A stretch of 7,990 nt of DNA from an uncultured Lachnospiraceae bacterium. GTDB lineage: Bacteria > Bacillota_A > Clostridia > Lachnospirales > Lachnospiraceae. The position numbers and the translations under genes were made by a program. The DNA is taken from positions 1 to 7,990 of the forward strand of contig CAJUGZ010000204.1 of NCBI GenBank assembly GCA_910585855.1, given 5' to 3'. Under the pieces are notes generated by a model. That model had not been told where the DNA came from and made no database searches. It saw only the letters and a program-made list of their open reading frames with translations. Position 1 is the first letter of the stretch, and the number at the start of each line of letters is the position of its first letter. Below are positions 1 through 7,170 of this stretch, in pieces.

Positions 1-132
1 GCAGACGGATTTACTACTTCTTTTACTACCATTGAGAGGGAAAACCTAAGAAGTTATAAAGGTATATGTGAACTTCTCCCCATATCTAAAATGCCGGGAA
101 AGCCCGGAAATACGGGCTATACCGACATATAA
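1..132 (+). other. Open frame running in from the window edge, possible 3' end of an unknown gene
   Basis: Frame 1 is open from the first base to a TAA at 130-132, giving 43 codons that end in ...KMPGKPGNTGYTDI. I do not recognise the sequence. The stretch is clearly less AT-rich than the following 260 bases, as expected for a gene end or a separate element. It contains overlapping, mutually exclusive small stems: CCGGG 94-98 with CCCGG 103-107, and AGCCCG 101-106 with CGGGCT 113-118. It also has an AGAAGTT (49-55) / AACTTCT (71-77) inverted pair. No T run follows these stems, so they are not an obvious terminator. A 43-codon open frame can occur by chance. It may equally be a structured non-coding element. 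Confidence 0.2.
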
Positions 133-231
133 GAACTTCTAAAGAGATAATCTAAATTCACCATAAATTTTTATTAAAAATTTTATCTTTTTTTAAATTT
201 ATAAGTTTATCTTGAAAAAATTAAAAAGTAC

Positions 232-260
232 TTGACTTAAGTCTGAAATCGTACTATTAT
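232..260 (+). promoter_or_regulatory. Sigma-A-type promoter of the marR-MATE operon
   Basis: A -35 box TTGACT (232-237) lies exactly 17 bases from a -10 box TATTAT (255-260), which puts the start of transcription near 266-268 and leaves a 5' leader of about 128 bases. Upstream A-tracts (214-228) resemble an UP element. A second possible -10, TATAAT at 285-290, lacks a good -35. The inverted repeats over this promoter indicate repression. Confidence 0.75.
238..257 (+). promoter_or_regulatory. Upstream MarR-type operator half-site (O1), imperfect palindrome
   Basis: TAAGTCTGA at 238-246 repeats exactly the left arm of the perfect palindrome 29 bases downstream. The identity extends to 11 bases, CTTAAGTCTGA at 236-246 and 265-275. 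After a 2-base centre, the right arm (249-257) keeps only 5 of 9 palindromic positions. It covers the space between -35 and -10, so a protein bound here would block RNA polymerase. Confidence 0.6.
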
Positions 261-266
261 ATTCCT

Positions 267-286
267 TAAGTCTGATTTCAGACTTA
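267..286 (+). promoter_or_regulatory. Perfect MarR-type operator palindrome (O2)
   Basis: This is a perfect 9-bp inverted repeat, TAAGTCTGA / TCAGACTTA, separated by TT (276-277). Length and symmetry fit the roughly 16-20 bp palindromes bound by MarR dimers. It lies at or just after the predicted transcription start of the operon whose first gene encodes a MarR protein, which implies autorepression. That MarR is the binder is inferred from position. Confidence 0.75.
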
Positions 287-394
287 TAATTAAAATAGTT
301 TTATTTTTTTAAGGATATTATTTTTTATACTTACTCCATTAAAATTAAAACTAGAAAAGATATAACATCTTTTTAAGAAAGAAGAGGAATTGAA

Positions 395-865
395 ATGAAA
401 TTAATTCAAGGAAAAAAACAAGCGGCATTTAATCGAATTTTTCAGGAATTTGATGAAGTGTATCATGAGATTGCAGTAAAACAAGGATTTTCTGACAGTG
501 CATTTTGGATTCTATATTCCATTTGTGAGTTGGGAACTGGTTGTCTTCAAAAGGATATTTGTGGTGTAACCTTTACCAGCAAACAGACTATTCACTCTTC
601 CATTCGAAATTTAGAACAGGCAGGTTATTTGAAGTTAGAAGAAGGGAAGGGAAGAGATAAGCATATTTTTTTGACAGAGGCAGGTGAAGCGATTGTTGAG
701 GAAAAGATTCTTCCGATTTTGGCAGCAGAAAATCAAGTATTTGATGAAATGACAAGGGAAGAGGGAGATGAGTTGTTGGAACTTTCGGCAAAATATTTAT
801 CTATCTTACGAAAAAATTTTAAAGAATTATATAGAGATTCTTCGAAAGGAGTAAATGAAAAATGA
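395..865 (+). CDS. MarR-family winged-helix transcriptional repressor
   Basis: This 156-residue protein has the length and layout of MarR regulators. Helical dimerisation segments lie at both ends (about 8-45 and 100-147) and a winged helix-turn-helix sits between. The recognition helix is about residues 61-76 (TSKQTIHSSIRNLEQAG), and the wing is about 82-94, with the characteristic GKGRDK turn followed by LTEAG (93-97). Three cysteines (44, 50, 56) lie near the DNA-binding domain, but redox sensing is only a possibility. The ATG at 395 is supported by an AGAGGA site at 383-388. The stop overlaps the start of the MATE gene by 4 bases, so the two are translationally coupled. Family knowledge and the operators upstream suggest that it represses its own operon and releases it on binding a small molecule, probably a substrate of the pump. 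The ligand is unknown. Confidence 0.93.
   Translation: MKLIQGKKQAAFNRIFQEFDEVYHEIAVKQGFSDSAFWILYSICELGTGCLQKDICGVTFTSKQTIHSSIRNLEQAGYLKLEEGKGRDKHIFLTEAGEAIVEEKILPILAAENQVFDEMTREEGDELLELSAKYLSILRKNFKELYRDSSKGVNEK
845..851 (+). promoter_or_regulatory. Ribosome binding site inside marR for the MATE gene
   Basis: AAAGGAG lies 10 bases upstream of the ATG at 862, within the last codons of marR. It supports 862 rather than the out-of-frame ATG at 855, and it supports coupled translation through the ATGA overlap. Confidence 0.7.
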
Positions 866-2193
866 AAATTCAATTATCGGAGCATTTTACGTATTCAAAA
901 TTGCTGCGTTTTGTATTTCCATCTATTGTTATGATGATTTTTACTTCTATTTATGGTGTAGTAGATGGTATTTTTGTGTCGAATTATGTAGGAAGCACAT
1001 CATTTGCAGCGGTAAATTTAATTTGGCCGTTTGTAATGGCAACAGGAGCAGTAGGATTTATGCTAGGAACAGGAGGCAGTGCGATTGTTGCAAAGACAAT
1101 GGGAGAAGGAAAAGAAAAAAGAGCAAATGAATATTTTTCCATGCTGATTTATGTTAATGCAGCAGCAGGAATTCTTCTTTCTATAATTGGATTTCTCTTT
1201 ATTCGTCCGATTACACAGCTTTTAGGAGCAAGAGAAACACTTTTAGAAGAAGCTGCTTTATATGGAAGAATTTTGTTGTTAGGAAATGCAGCTTTTATGC
1301 TTCAAAATAGTTTTCAGAGTTTTTTTCCTGTAGCAGAAAAACCACAGACAGGACTGTTAGTTACAGTAGCAGCAGGAATAACAAATATGGTAATGGATTA
1401 TCTGTTGATTGCCGTTTTTCAGTTAGGTCTTATAGGAGCGGCAGCAGCAACAGTATTAAGTTATTTTGTAGGAGGAATTCTTCCAATATTTTATTTTGCA
1501 AAAAAAAATCCAAGCCGCCTAAAGCTGGTAAAAACAAAATTTTATGGAAGAGAGCTATTAAAAAGCTGTACAAATGGTTCTTCCGAGATGATGAGCAATT
1601 TATCGATGTCAATAGTAAATATGCTGTATAATCTGCAATTAATAAAAATTGCAGGGGAAAACGGAGTAGCTGCTTATGGAGTAATTATGTATGTCAATTT
1701 TATATTTGTAGCAGTATTTATAGGCTATGCTATTGGAAGTGCACCAATTATAGGATTTCATTATGGTTCAGGAAATCAGGCAGAATTAAAAAATTTATTT
1801 AAAAAAAGTCTGGTTATTATTCTAGTAGGATCTGTAAGTATGACAGGGCTAGCAGAAATTTCAGCATTGCCGCTGTCAAAAATTTTTGTAGGATATGATG
1901 AAGTCCTGCTGGAAATGACCCAGCATGGATTTTGTATTTTTTCATTATCTTTTTTATTTAGTGGTTTTAATATATTTAGTTCCGCTTTTTTTACAGCTTT
2001 AAATAATGGAGCAGTTTCTGCTGCAATCTCTTTTCTAAGAACTCTGATTTTCCAAATAATCTCAGTAATAGTACTGCCGATTCTATTTGGAATAGACGGG
2101 ATTTGGATGGCAGTTGTAGTAGCAGAAATCCTAGCGATGTGTATAGCGGCTATTCTATTACTAAAAAAAAGAAAAACTTATCATTATCTATAA
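862..2193 (+). CDS. MATE-family multidrug/toxin efflux transporter (MepA-like)
   Basis: This 443-residue integral membrane protein has about twelve hydrophobic helices, the normal size for a MATE antiporter. It exports cationic or amphipathic compounds using a Na+ or H+ gradient. Helix 1 carries the MATE signature LRFVFPSIVMMIFTSIYGVVDGIFVS (quoted in part: P20, D35), very like the MepA group. Helix 2 has the GTGGSAIVAK stretch (about 69-78), and a loop after it is rich in charged residues (GEGKEKRANEY). The second half repeats the fold, with GSAPIIGFHYGSGN at about 292-305 matching the conserved MATE segment there. D179 lies in the TNMVMDYLLI helix. The C-terminus is a short basic tail. It is co-transcribed with the MarR gene, so it is likely derepressed when the regulator binds its ligand. 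The substrate cannot be read from sequence. Confidence 0.95.
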   Translation: MKIQLSEHFTYSKLLRFVFPSIVMMIFTSIYGVVDGIFVSNYVGSTSFAAVNLIWPFVMATGAVGFMLGTGGSAIVAKTMGEGKEKRANEYFSMLIYVNAAAGILLSIIGFLFIRPITQLLGARETLLEEAALYGRILLLGNAAFMLQNSFQSFFPVAEKPQTGLLVTVAAGITNMVMDYLLIAVFQLGLIGAAAATVLSYFVGGILPIFYFAKKNPSRLKLVKTKFYGRELLKSCTNGSSEMMSNLSMSIVNMLYNLQLIKIAGENGVAAYGVIMYVNFIFVAVFIGYAIGSAPIIGFHYGSGNQAELKNLFKKSLVIILVGSVSMTGLAEISALPLSKIFVGYDEVLLEMTQHGFCIFSLSFLFSGFNIFSSAFFTALNNGAVSAAISFLRTLIFQIISVIVLPILFGIDGIWMAVVVAEILAMCIAAILLLKKRKTYHYL

Positions 2194-2379
2194 ATTGAAG
2201 AGGGGACGCTGAAATCAAAAAGAAGGTCTATTCCGAGTCCGCTTTCGCTTAGCATTTCCTATTTTCACAGCGGACACATAAGGCACGAAAACACAGCAAG
2301 ACTGCGCCTAAGTGCCGACGGGAAATGATGACCCTTCATAGACTTTCTTTTTGATTTCAGCTAGTCCCTCATTTCAGTT
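2194..2379. repeat. Long imperfect inverted-repeat element with predicted pseudoknot (MITE-like or structured RNA)
   Basis: Positions 2209-2230 pair with 2339-2360 along all 22 bases, with one G-U pair (2225/2344). The stem grows by one pair at each end. After a 2-base bulge (2362-2363) it continues through 2202-2207 / 2364-2369, giving about 30 paired positions. Weaker symmetry continues out to about 2194 and 2379. Inside, GTCCGCT (2237-2243) pairs with AGCGGAC (2269-2275), and GGCAC (2282-2286) pairs with GTGCC (2312-2316). CATTTCC (2253-2259), in the loop of the first hairpin, is complementary to GGAAATG (2321-2327), which would make a 7-bp pseudoknot. The element starts at the MATE stop codon and sits between convergent genes. 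No gene and no long T run are present. It could be a MITE-type repeat, a bidirectional transcription stop, or a non-coding RNA. Strand cannot be assigned. Confidence 0.7.
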
Positions 2380-2394
2380 ATGCAAATCAACTAA

Positions 2395-2562
2395 TTAATT
2401 TATGCTTCCCGCATGATCCATACTCACCGCCAAATTCACATCCCGCATCACTTCACTAAAAATCCGATCCGGCACATCTTTTATTCGAATACATTGAAAT
2501 GTCTTTCGATCGGAAAAATCCACCCATTCTAAAGTAGAAAATTCGGTATCGCTAGGAGAAAA
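2395..2562 (-). pseudogene. Detached C-terminal piece of the DUF4132-family gene, beyond an in-frame TAG
   Basis: Directly after the TAG at 2563-2565 the same reading frame stays open for 55 more codons, to a TAA at 2395-2397. The translation is clearly family-like: it starts FSPSD and contains TLEWVDFSDRKTF and then SEVMRDVNLAVSMDHAG. From memory of the family, these are the most conserved blocks of the C-terminal (DUF7737-like) domain. So the true coding frame once passed through the TAG. The frame ends shortly after the HAG, whereas full-length relatives carry roughly another hundred residues, so the 3' end is missing as well. The break lies about 15 bases from the inverted-repeat element. 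This piece has no start signal of its own and would be made only by readthrough. Confidence 0.85.
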
Positions 2563-5500
2563 CTAATTTGCTATAGCATAGATTCGAGCCACGATATTTT
2601 CTTTATAGTAAACTTTTTGCAGTCCGTTTTTATAGTCAGCCACCCAATGCCGACTTTTTAAACAGACAGCAGTTTTTTTCGGCTGAATTTGATTTCCCGC
2701 ATAGCGAAGAGAATGGAAACACTCTAGTTCCTCTTCTGTTTTTACATATAATTCACGAAATACTTGTTTAAAAGGCTGTTGGATTTTCTTTTCAAACAGG
2801 ATTTTTTGATAATCTGACCAGATACCAAGTTCCCAAAGGTCAAACGGATGTGCCATTCGAAGTTTTTTCTTTGGTGTTAGTTTTTGACAAGTTCCATCTG
2901 CATTGATTAGTGTTGTTTCATTTAAAAACCCAGTTTGTTTGTCACAAAGATAAACCAGATCTTTTAAAATAGACCAAATGATCGGATTTTTTTGTAAATT
3001 TCTAATTTCTGAAACCATCATTTCCACACCGTATTCCATAAATTGTTCCATCATTGCTTTTGTTTGGCTGTATTGATCCTGAAGCTGGATACAGGTTTTT
3101 TTGAGTTCTGTAACCAATGGATTATTTTTATATTTGGCAGGAATTGACTTTAAAAGTTTTTCGTTCTTTTCGCAGATACAGGCAGGTTTTCCATCTTCGT
3201 TAAGCTGAATTTTTAGACGAAGTTCTTCTGCTTTCTGCCATTGAAAACAATTTTTTACCAATTTACTTTCCATGTTTAAGGTAAGACGTGTTACATTGTC
3301 ATATCCTGTATTAATTGCTAGATTTTTCAGTGCCATAGCAACAGCCATTTTTTCACTGGCTCTTTTCTGTGCACCAAACTGTTTGCTTTCTTTTAAAAAT
3401 TGATGCAGAAATTGGTAGCGGTGCAGGATGTCTTTTTCATTTTGAATAGGAATCAGTGCATAGGACATTAAAGTGTCTTTATTTCGCTTTTTTTGTATCA
3501 TGGTTTCAAGTTCCTCTGCTGTTATTTTTCCTAGTGTGGCATCTGTGTACTTTTGGACTCGAGTATATTTATTGGTATCCGAAAGGTATTTTGCACTGTC
3601 ATAGAGAATTTTAAAATGTGCTTCACCAAGCTGTTTACTGCACTCTAAAAACCAGTTTCGATCAAATGCACCGTTGTTTAAATCTTCAATCGAAAGTGGT
3701 GTATATTTTGCAATGACTGCTGCTGTACGGTTGGAAAAATGTTCGTTTATATGAGCCGTAAAATAATAGATACCGCTTTTTAGACCTGACCAGCCTAGAT
3801 ATTCTTCTATACAGTTAATCCATTTTGGATTATAGACAGCAACTTCTACAAGCCGTTTTTCGGAAATATTTTTTCCGCTCAGCAATGTTTTTAAGGTTTC
3901 TCCATTTTCGCCCGGCAGCGGTTCGCTGACAGAAAGCAGACAAGAAAGGCAGTCATTTTTATTGGATGAAATATGGTAGTTGTAATAAACGGCACGGTTT
4001 AATGTATCCTTTCCCAATGCAGTTAAAATTTCGATTAAATAAGAAATTCCACGTACTTTGCAGATTCTGCGGATCATATAGGAAAATGGAGTATCGGTTT
4101 CGCTACGCTTTAATTCTACTTTTAAAATCATTTCTAATGTGTTCCAATAAAATTCTTGGGCAACCTGCATAATATAATTTTCGCTTACGGTTTCTCCTTC
4201 CTTTAGGTAGCGGCTATATTTAAAATTGCTGGTTTCTGAAAAGCAGATGATTGGAATTAATTGATAAAATGTAATATATAATCCAATCCGTTTTTTTTCA
4301 AAAGCGGCTTGATAGACATTATCGAGAGAGATAATATTTTGTTCGTAAGCCTTGATATAATCGAAAAAGTTTAATTCCAATATATTTTTTCCATAAAATT
4401 GATTGGTGTTTTCAAAATGTAAAAACATTTGTATAAATTCGGTATCTATTTTCCAATTTCTTGGATAAGAAAGAAACATATCAAACCAAGAAGTCTTTAA
4501 TGCATAATAGAGGATAGGTTTATCATTTTCCATTGGAACTGTATGGATGGTTTCTTCTAACGGCAGACTTCGAAACAGTGCCAGCAGAGAATAGGCAGCT
4601 TCTGTTAATAGTTTGGTGTTTTCTTCTTGTTTGGAATAAAACAGAAAAAGGTTTTTTATAATGTCTTGTAAGGAATACCAATGCAAATAAGGCTGTTTGT
4701 TGTTTAAATAAAGATCCAGATAGTTTTCTCCATATATTTTTTTTACCAATGGGAGAAAAAAATTATATTTTGTCCAGTTAAATCCAGAATTATCGCTAAG
4801 AACAGAAAAAATATACAGATTTAACAGCATTGGAAATGTTTGAATCTGTTTCTGATAGAAAGTGCGCCATAGTTCAGGGAACGGGTAGCAATCTAACGGA
4901 TCTTTTTTGTAGTCAGGAGTAACAGCAACATAACCATTGTCTAAAAGGCGTTTATATCCAAGATAGTCAATATATTCTCGCTCTTTGTTTTGTAAATAAA
5001 GGTTTTCTAGCTGTTTGAATAAAAAATCAATTTCTTCTCTTTTATTGTTAAAAGAATCTAATTTTGTTTTTTGAAATAAATCCAAGAAAAAAGAAGGATC
5101 ACTTTCGGTTACAGGCATAGCAAAATCGGCATCGGGATCAAACAGCCCATAGCCTTTTTGATTTAAAATAGAATCTGTCTGAGAAACAGGGGCTAATTCA
5201 TTTAAAATAACCGATTCTTTTTCAGTAGGGTTGGTCAGACAAGAAAGCAGAGCCAAACAGGCTTGATAGGTTTCCTTTCGTGTACTGTCTTTTTTTAGAC
5301 GGGTTAAAAGGTCAAGTCCTGCAAGATGCATTTCTTCTTTTTTATCGGTTAGAAGTGTACGGATGCTGGATATTAGAACAGACGGATTTTGTTTTTCTAA
5401 AAGGGAAATGATTTTTTTGCGGATATCGGAGTTTTTATATTTCAGCAAAGCCGTAATAGATTCAAAATCTTTATCTTCTAATTTTAAATTTGAAATCAGC

Positions 5501-7128
5501 TCAAATGCCGCAAGGCGGGTACGGGAGTGTTTATCGACTAAGGACTTTATTAAGGTTTGTTTTTGCAGTGTGTTTTTTGGACTGTGCAGAAACAAATGCA
5601 GAAAAGTATCCCGATAGTCGGCTTCTATCTCGGGAAGCAGAGGACAGATTTGATCAATTAATTCCTCTTCCTGCAGCATAAAAGCAAGCACTGCCATACG
5701 AAGTGCCACTTGATTCGGAGTAATTGATATCGAATACCATGGAAAAATATAAGGGGAATAGGTATATCCTTTTTTGGGCAGCAGAAGAAAAATCTCTTTC
5801 CAGAGATAAAAGTGTTTTTTAGCCTGTTCTGGTTCTAAATAGAACATATCAAGAGGAATCGGCTGATAGAGATAGATGTGATTTCGAGAGTTTGAATAGG
5901 TATCTTGACTTCCATAAAGCGCCTGATCGAGTAAATAATAAAAATTATACTGCATATAAGTAGGCAGAAAGGCAGCACAAAGTTCTATATCCTTTGGATA
6001 GGTTTCTAGAATTTGGCTGGCTGTCTGCATGGCAAATTTTCTGTCTTGCAGCGAAAGATTGTAGTATGAAACGACTAATTTCTGATTTTTTGTACCATTT
6101 GCAATCAGTTCTTTACAGCAAGAAATAGCCTCTTCTATTTCAAAAAAACCAAATGCCCAAAGTCCGATATAAAGTTCGATACTGTCATTGCTTTGTATCA
6201 GAGTCTGACGAAATTCTTTTTCAAAAAGAGATTGTTTTATCAGTTCAAGTTGTTTGTTTGTAATATAATCGAAATGCTTGGCATCACATAATCCAGTCCA
6301 AGTGCATACTGCACGTTTTACAGCAGAAAAACACAGCAGGTTATTTTCGGAGATTACCTGAAGCAGTGTAAAAAATGCTTCTGTTGTGCCGCAGTCCATA
6401 TTTTCAAAGATTGCCTGTCGTACGCTTTCTTGTAGTCTGGCAGTCAAAAGAAAATCGCCTAGGACTTTATGCAGATGAGTGTGACTGCTTTTTATAATTC
6501 CACGAATTATATCTGTTGAAAGAATCATTGTATTATTTTCTGATAATAAGATTTCTTCTAATAGTTTGGCTAAATCGGTGGTGTCGGCATCTAATTCTGC
6601 TGCAATCAAATCTTCCATATGAGAAATAGTAGGGCAGGAGTGGGGATATAACAAATCCAATAGCTGCTGCCGTTTTTCCGAAGATTTCAAGTAATCGTAT
6701 ATATTTTCGGCATAGAAAGACAGATGATAATAGCTTTGGAAGAGCCCTTCTAAGTTATGAGAGTATAATTCCCAGTGTTTGCTGGAACGGACTGTTCTTT
6801 TAGAGTATCCTTTGGAGTAGGGAAATTGATTGTATTTATCTAAAAGAGCAAGAAATTCGTCTTGCTTTTTTTGAGGAACATAGGCATCTAAAATAGGGCG
6901 ATGATTTTGCAGAATTTTTACAGAAGGCGGGGCAGAAGCGGTTGCAGATTGGATATCGTCTGCAAGAACTGTAAATTTTTGATGAATTTCTTTTTTTATT
7001 TTTATCTGTTGTTCATTGTTTGGATCATTTTCTCCTTGAAAAAGACAAAGTGCTTTCCAAAGGGAATATTTGTGCTGATTGATTCGGTCGATTTGTACTT
7101 GTTTTTCCATATTTTCCATATGTAACAA
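2563..7128 (-). CDS. Giant HEAT-repeat / DUF4132-family protein, cut short by an in-frame TAG
   Basis: The open frame holds 1521 codons and looks cytoplasmic, with no signal peptide or membrane helices. Residues about 520-640 form HEAT-like helical repeats (for example SRTRLAAFELISNL and NSDIRKKIISLLEKQN). The long middle region is helical and resembles the DUF5724-type part of this superfamily. DUF4132 lies at about 1180-1375, including GAQKRASEKMAVAMALKNLA. A C-terminal DUF7737-like domain starts near 1420 (AHPFDLWELGIWSDY, QPFKQVFRELYVKTEEE, SLRYAGNQIQPKK). That domain is interrupted by TAG at 2563, and its conserved remainder is read in the same frame down to 2395. Two starts are possible: TTG at 7128 (4 bases from AAAGGAGG) or ATG at 7119 (13 bases). 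The gene follows a small broken gene by 42 bases and probably shares its promoter. The function of the family is unknown. Some annotators would call this a pseudogene, but everything before the TAG is intact. Confidence 0.85.
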   Translation of the reverse strand: MLHMENMEKQVQIDRINQHKYSLWKALCLFQGENDPNNEQQIKIKKEIHQKFTVLADDIQSATASAPPSVKILQNHRPILDAYVPQKKQDEFLALLDKYNQFPYSKGYSKRTVRSSKHWELYSHNLEGLFQSYYHLSFYAENIYDYLKSSEKRQQLLDLLYPHSCPTISHMEDLIAAELDADTTDLAKLLEEILLSENNTMILSTDIIRGIIKSSHTHLHKVLGDFLLTARLQESVRQAIFENMDCGTTEAFFTLLQVISENNLLCFSAVKRAVCTWTGLCDAKHFDYITNKQLELIKQSLFEKEFRQTLIQSNDSIELYIGLWAFGFFEIEEAISCCKELIANGTKNQKLVVSYYNLSLQDRKFAMQTASQILETYPKDIELCAAFLPTYMQYNFYYLLDQALYGSQDTYSNSRNHIYLYQPIPLDMFYLEPEQAKKHFYLWKEIFLLLPKKGYTYSPYIFPWYSISITPNQVALRMAVLAFMLQEEELIDQICPLLPEIEADYRDTFLHLFLHSPKNTLQKQTLIKSLVDKHSRTRLAAFELISNLKLEDKDFESITALLKYKNSDIRKKIISLLEKQNPSVLISSIRTLLTDKKEEMHLAGLDLLTRLKKDSTRKETYQACLALLSCLTNPTEKESVILNELAPVSQTDSILNQKGYGLFDPDADFAMPVTESDPSFFLDLFQKTKLDSFNNKREEIDFLFKQLENLYLQNKEREYIDYLGYKRLLDNGYVAVTPDYKKDPLDCYPFPELWRTFYQKQIQTFPMLLNLYIFSVLSDNSGFNWTKYNFFLPLVKKIYGENYLDLYLNNKQPYLHWYSLQDIIKNLFLFYSKQEENTKLLTEAAYSLLALFRSLPLEETIHTVPMENDKPILYYALKTSWFDMFLSYPRNWKIDTEFIQMFLHFENTNQFYGKNILELNFFDYIKAYEQNIISLDNVYQAAFEKKRIGLYITFYQLIPIICFSETSNFKYSRYLKEGETVSENYIMQVAQEFYWNTLEMILKVELKRSETDTPFSYMIRRICKVRGISYLIEILTALGKDTLNRAVYYNYHISSNKNDCLSCLLSVSEPLPGENGETLKTLLSGKNISEKRLVEVAVYNPKWINCIEEYLGWSGLKSGIYYFTAHINEHFSNRTAAVIAKYTPLSIEDLNNGAFDRNWFLECSKQLGEAHFKILYDSAKYLSDTNKYTRVQKYTDATLGKITAEELETMIQKKRNKDTLMSYALIPIQNEKDILHRYQFLHQFLKESKQFGAQKRASEKMAVAMALKNLAINTGYDNVTRLTLNMESKLVKNCFQWQKAEELRLKIQLNEDGKPACICEKNEKLLKSIPAKYKNNPLVTELKKTCIQLQDQYSQTKAMMEQFMEYGVEMMVSEIRNLQKNPIIWSILKDLVYLCDKQTGFLNETTLINADGTCQKLTPKKKLRMAHPFDLWELGIWSDYQKILFEKKIQQPFKQVFRELYVKTEEELECFHSLRYAGNQIQPKKTAVCLKSRHWVADYKNGLQKVYYKENIVARIYAIAN

Positions 7129-7132
7129 AAAG

Positions 7133-7140
7133 CCTCCTTT
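7133..7140 (-). promoter_or_regulatory. Strong ribosome binding site of the giant gene
   Basis: AAAGGAGG on the minus strand is near-perfect. It is 4 bases from a TTG (7128-7126) and 13 bases from the first ATG (7119-7117). One spacing is short and the other long, so the start codon is unresolved between these two in-frame choices, which differ by three residues. Confidence 0.7.
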
Positions 7141-7170
7141 TTATTTAATATTTTTTGATTTTACTATTTT

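Noticed and set aside
163..194. A/T-only inverted repeat (AAATTTTT / AAAAATTT) followed by a T run, considered as a terminator.
   Set aside because: A stem made only of A-T pairs is too weak, and such patterns are expected by chance in this very AT-rich leader.
355..373. Hairpin AAAAGAT / ATCTTTT just before the marR ribosome binding site, considered as an attenuator.
   Set aside because: It is A/U-rich and weak, and no alternative structure or leader peptide accompanies it.
2395..2562. The C-terminal piece after the TAG considered as an independent small gene.
   Set aside because: It lacks a start codon with a binding site and continues the upstream frame exactly, so it is the cut-off tail of the giant gene.
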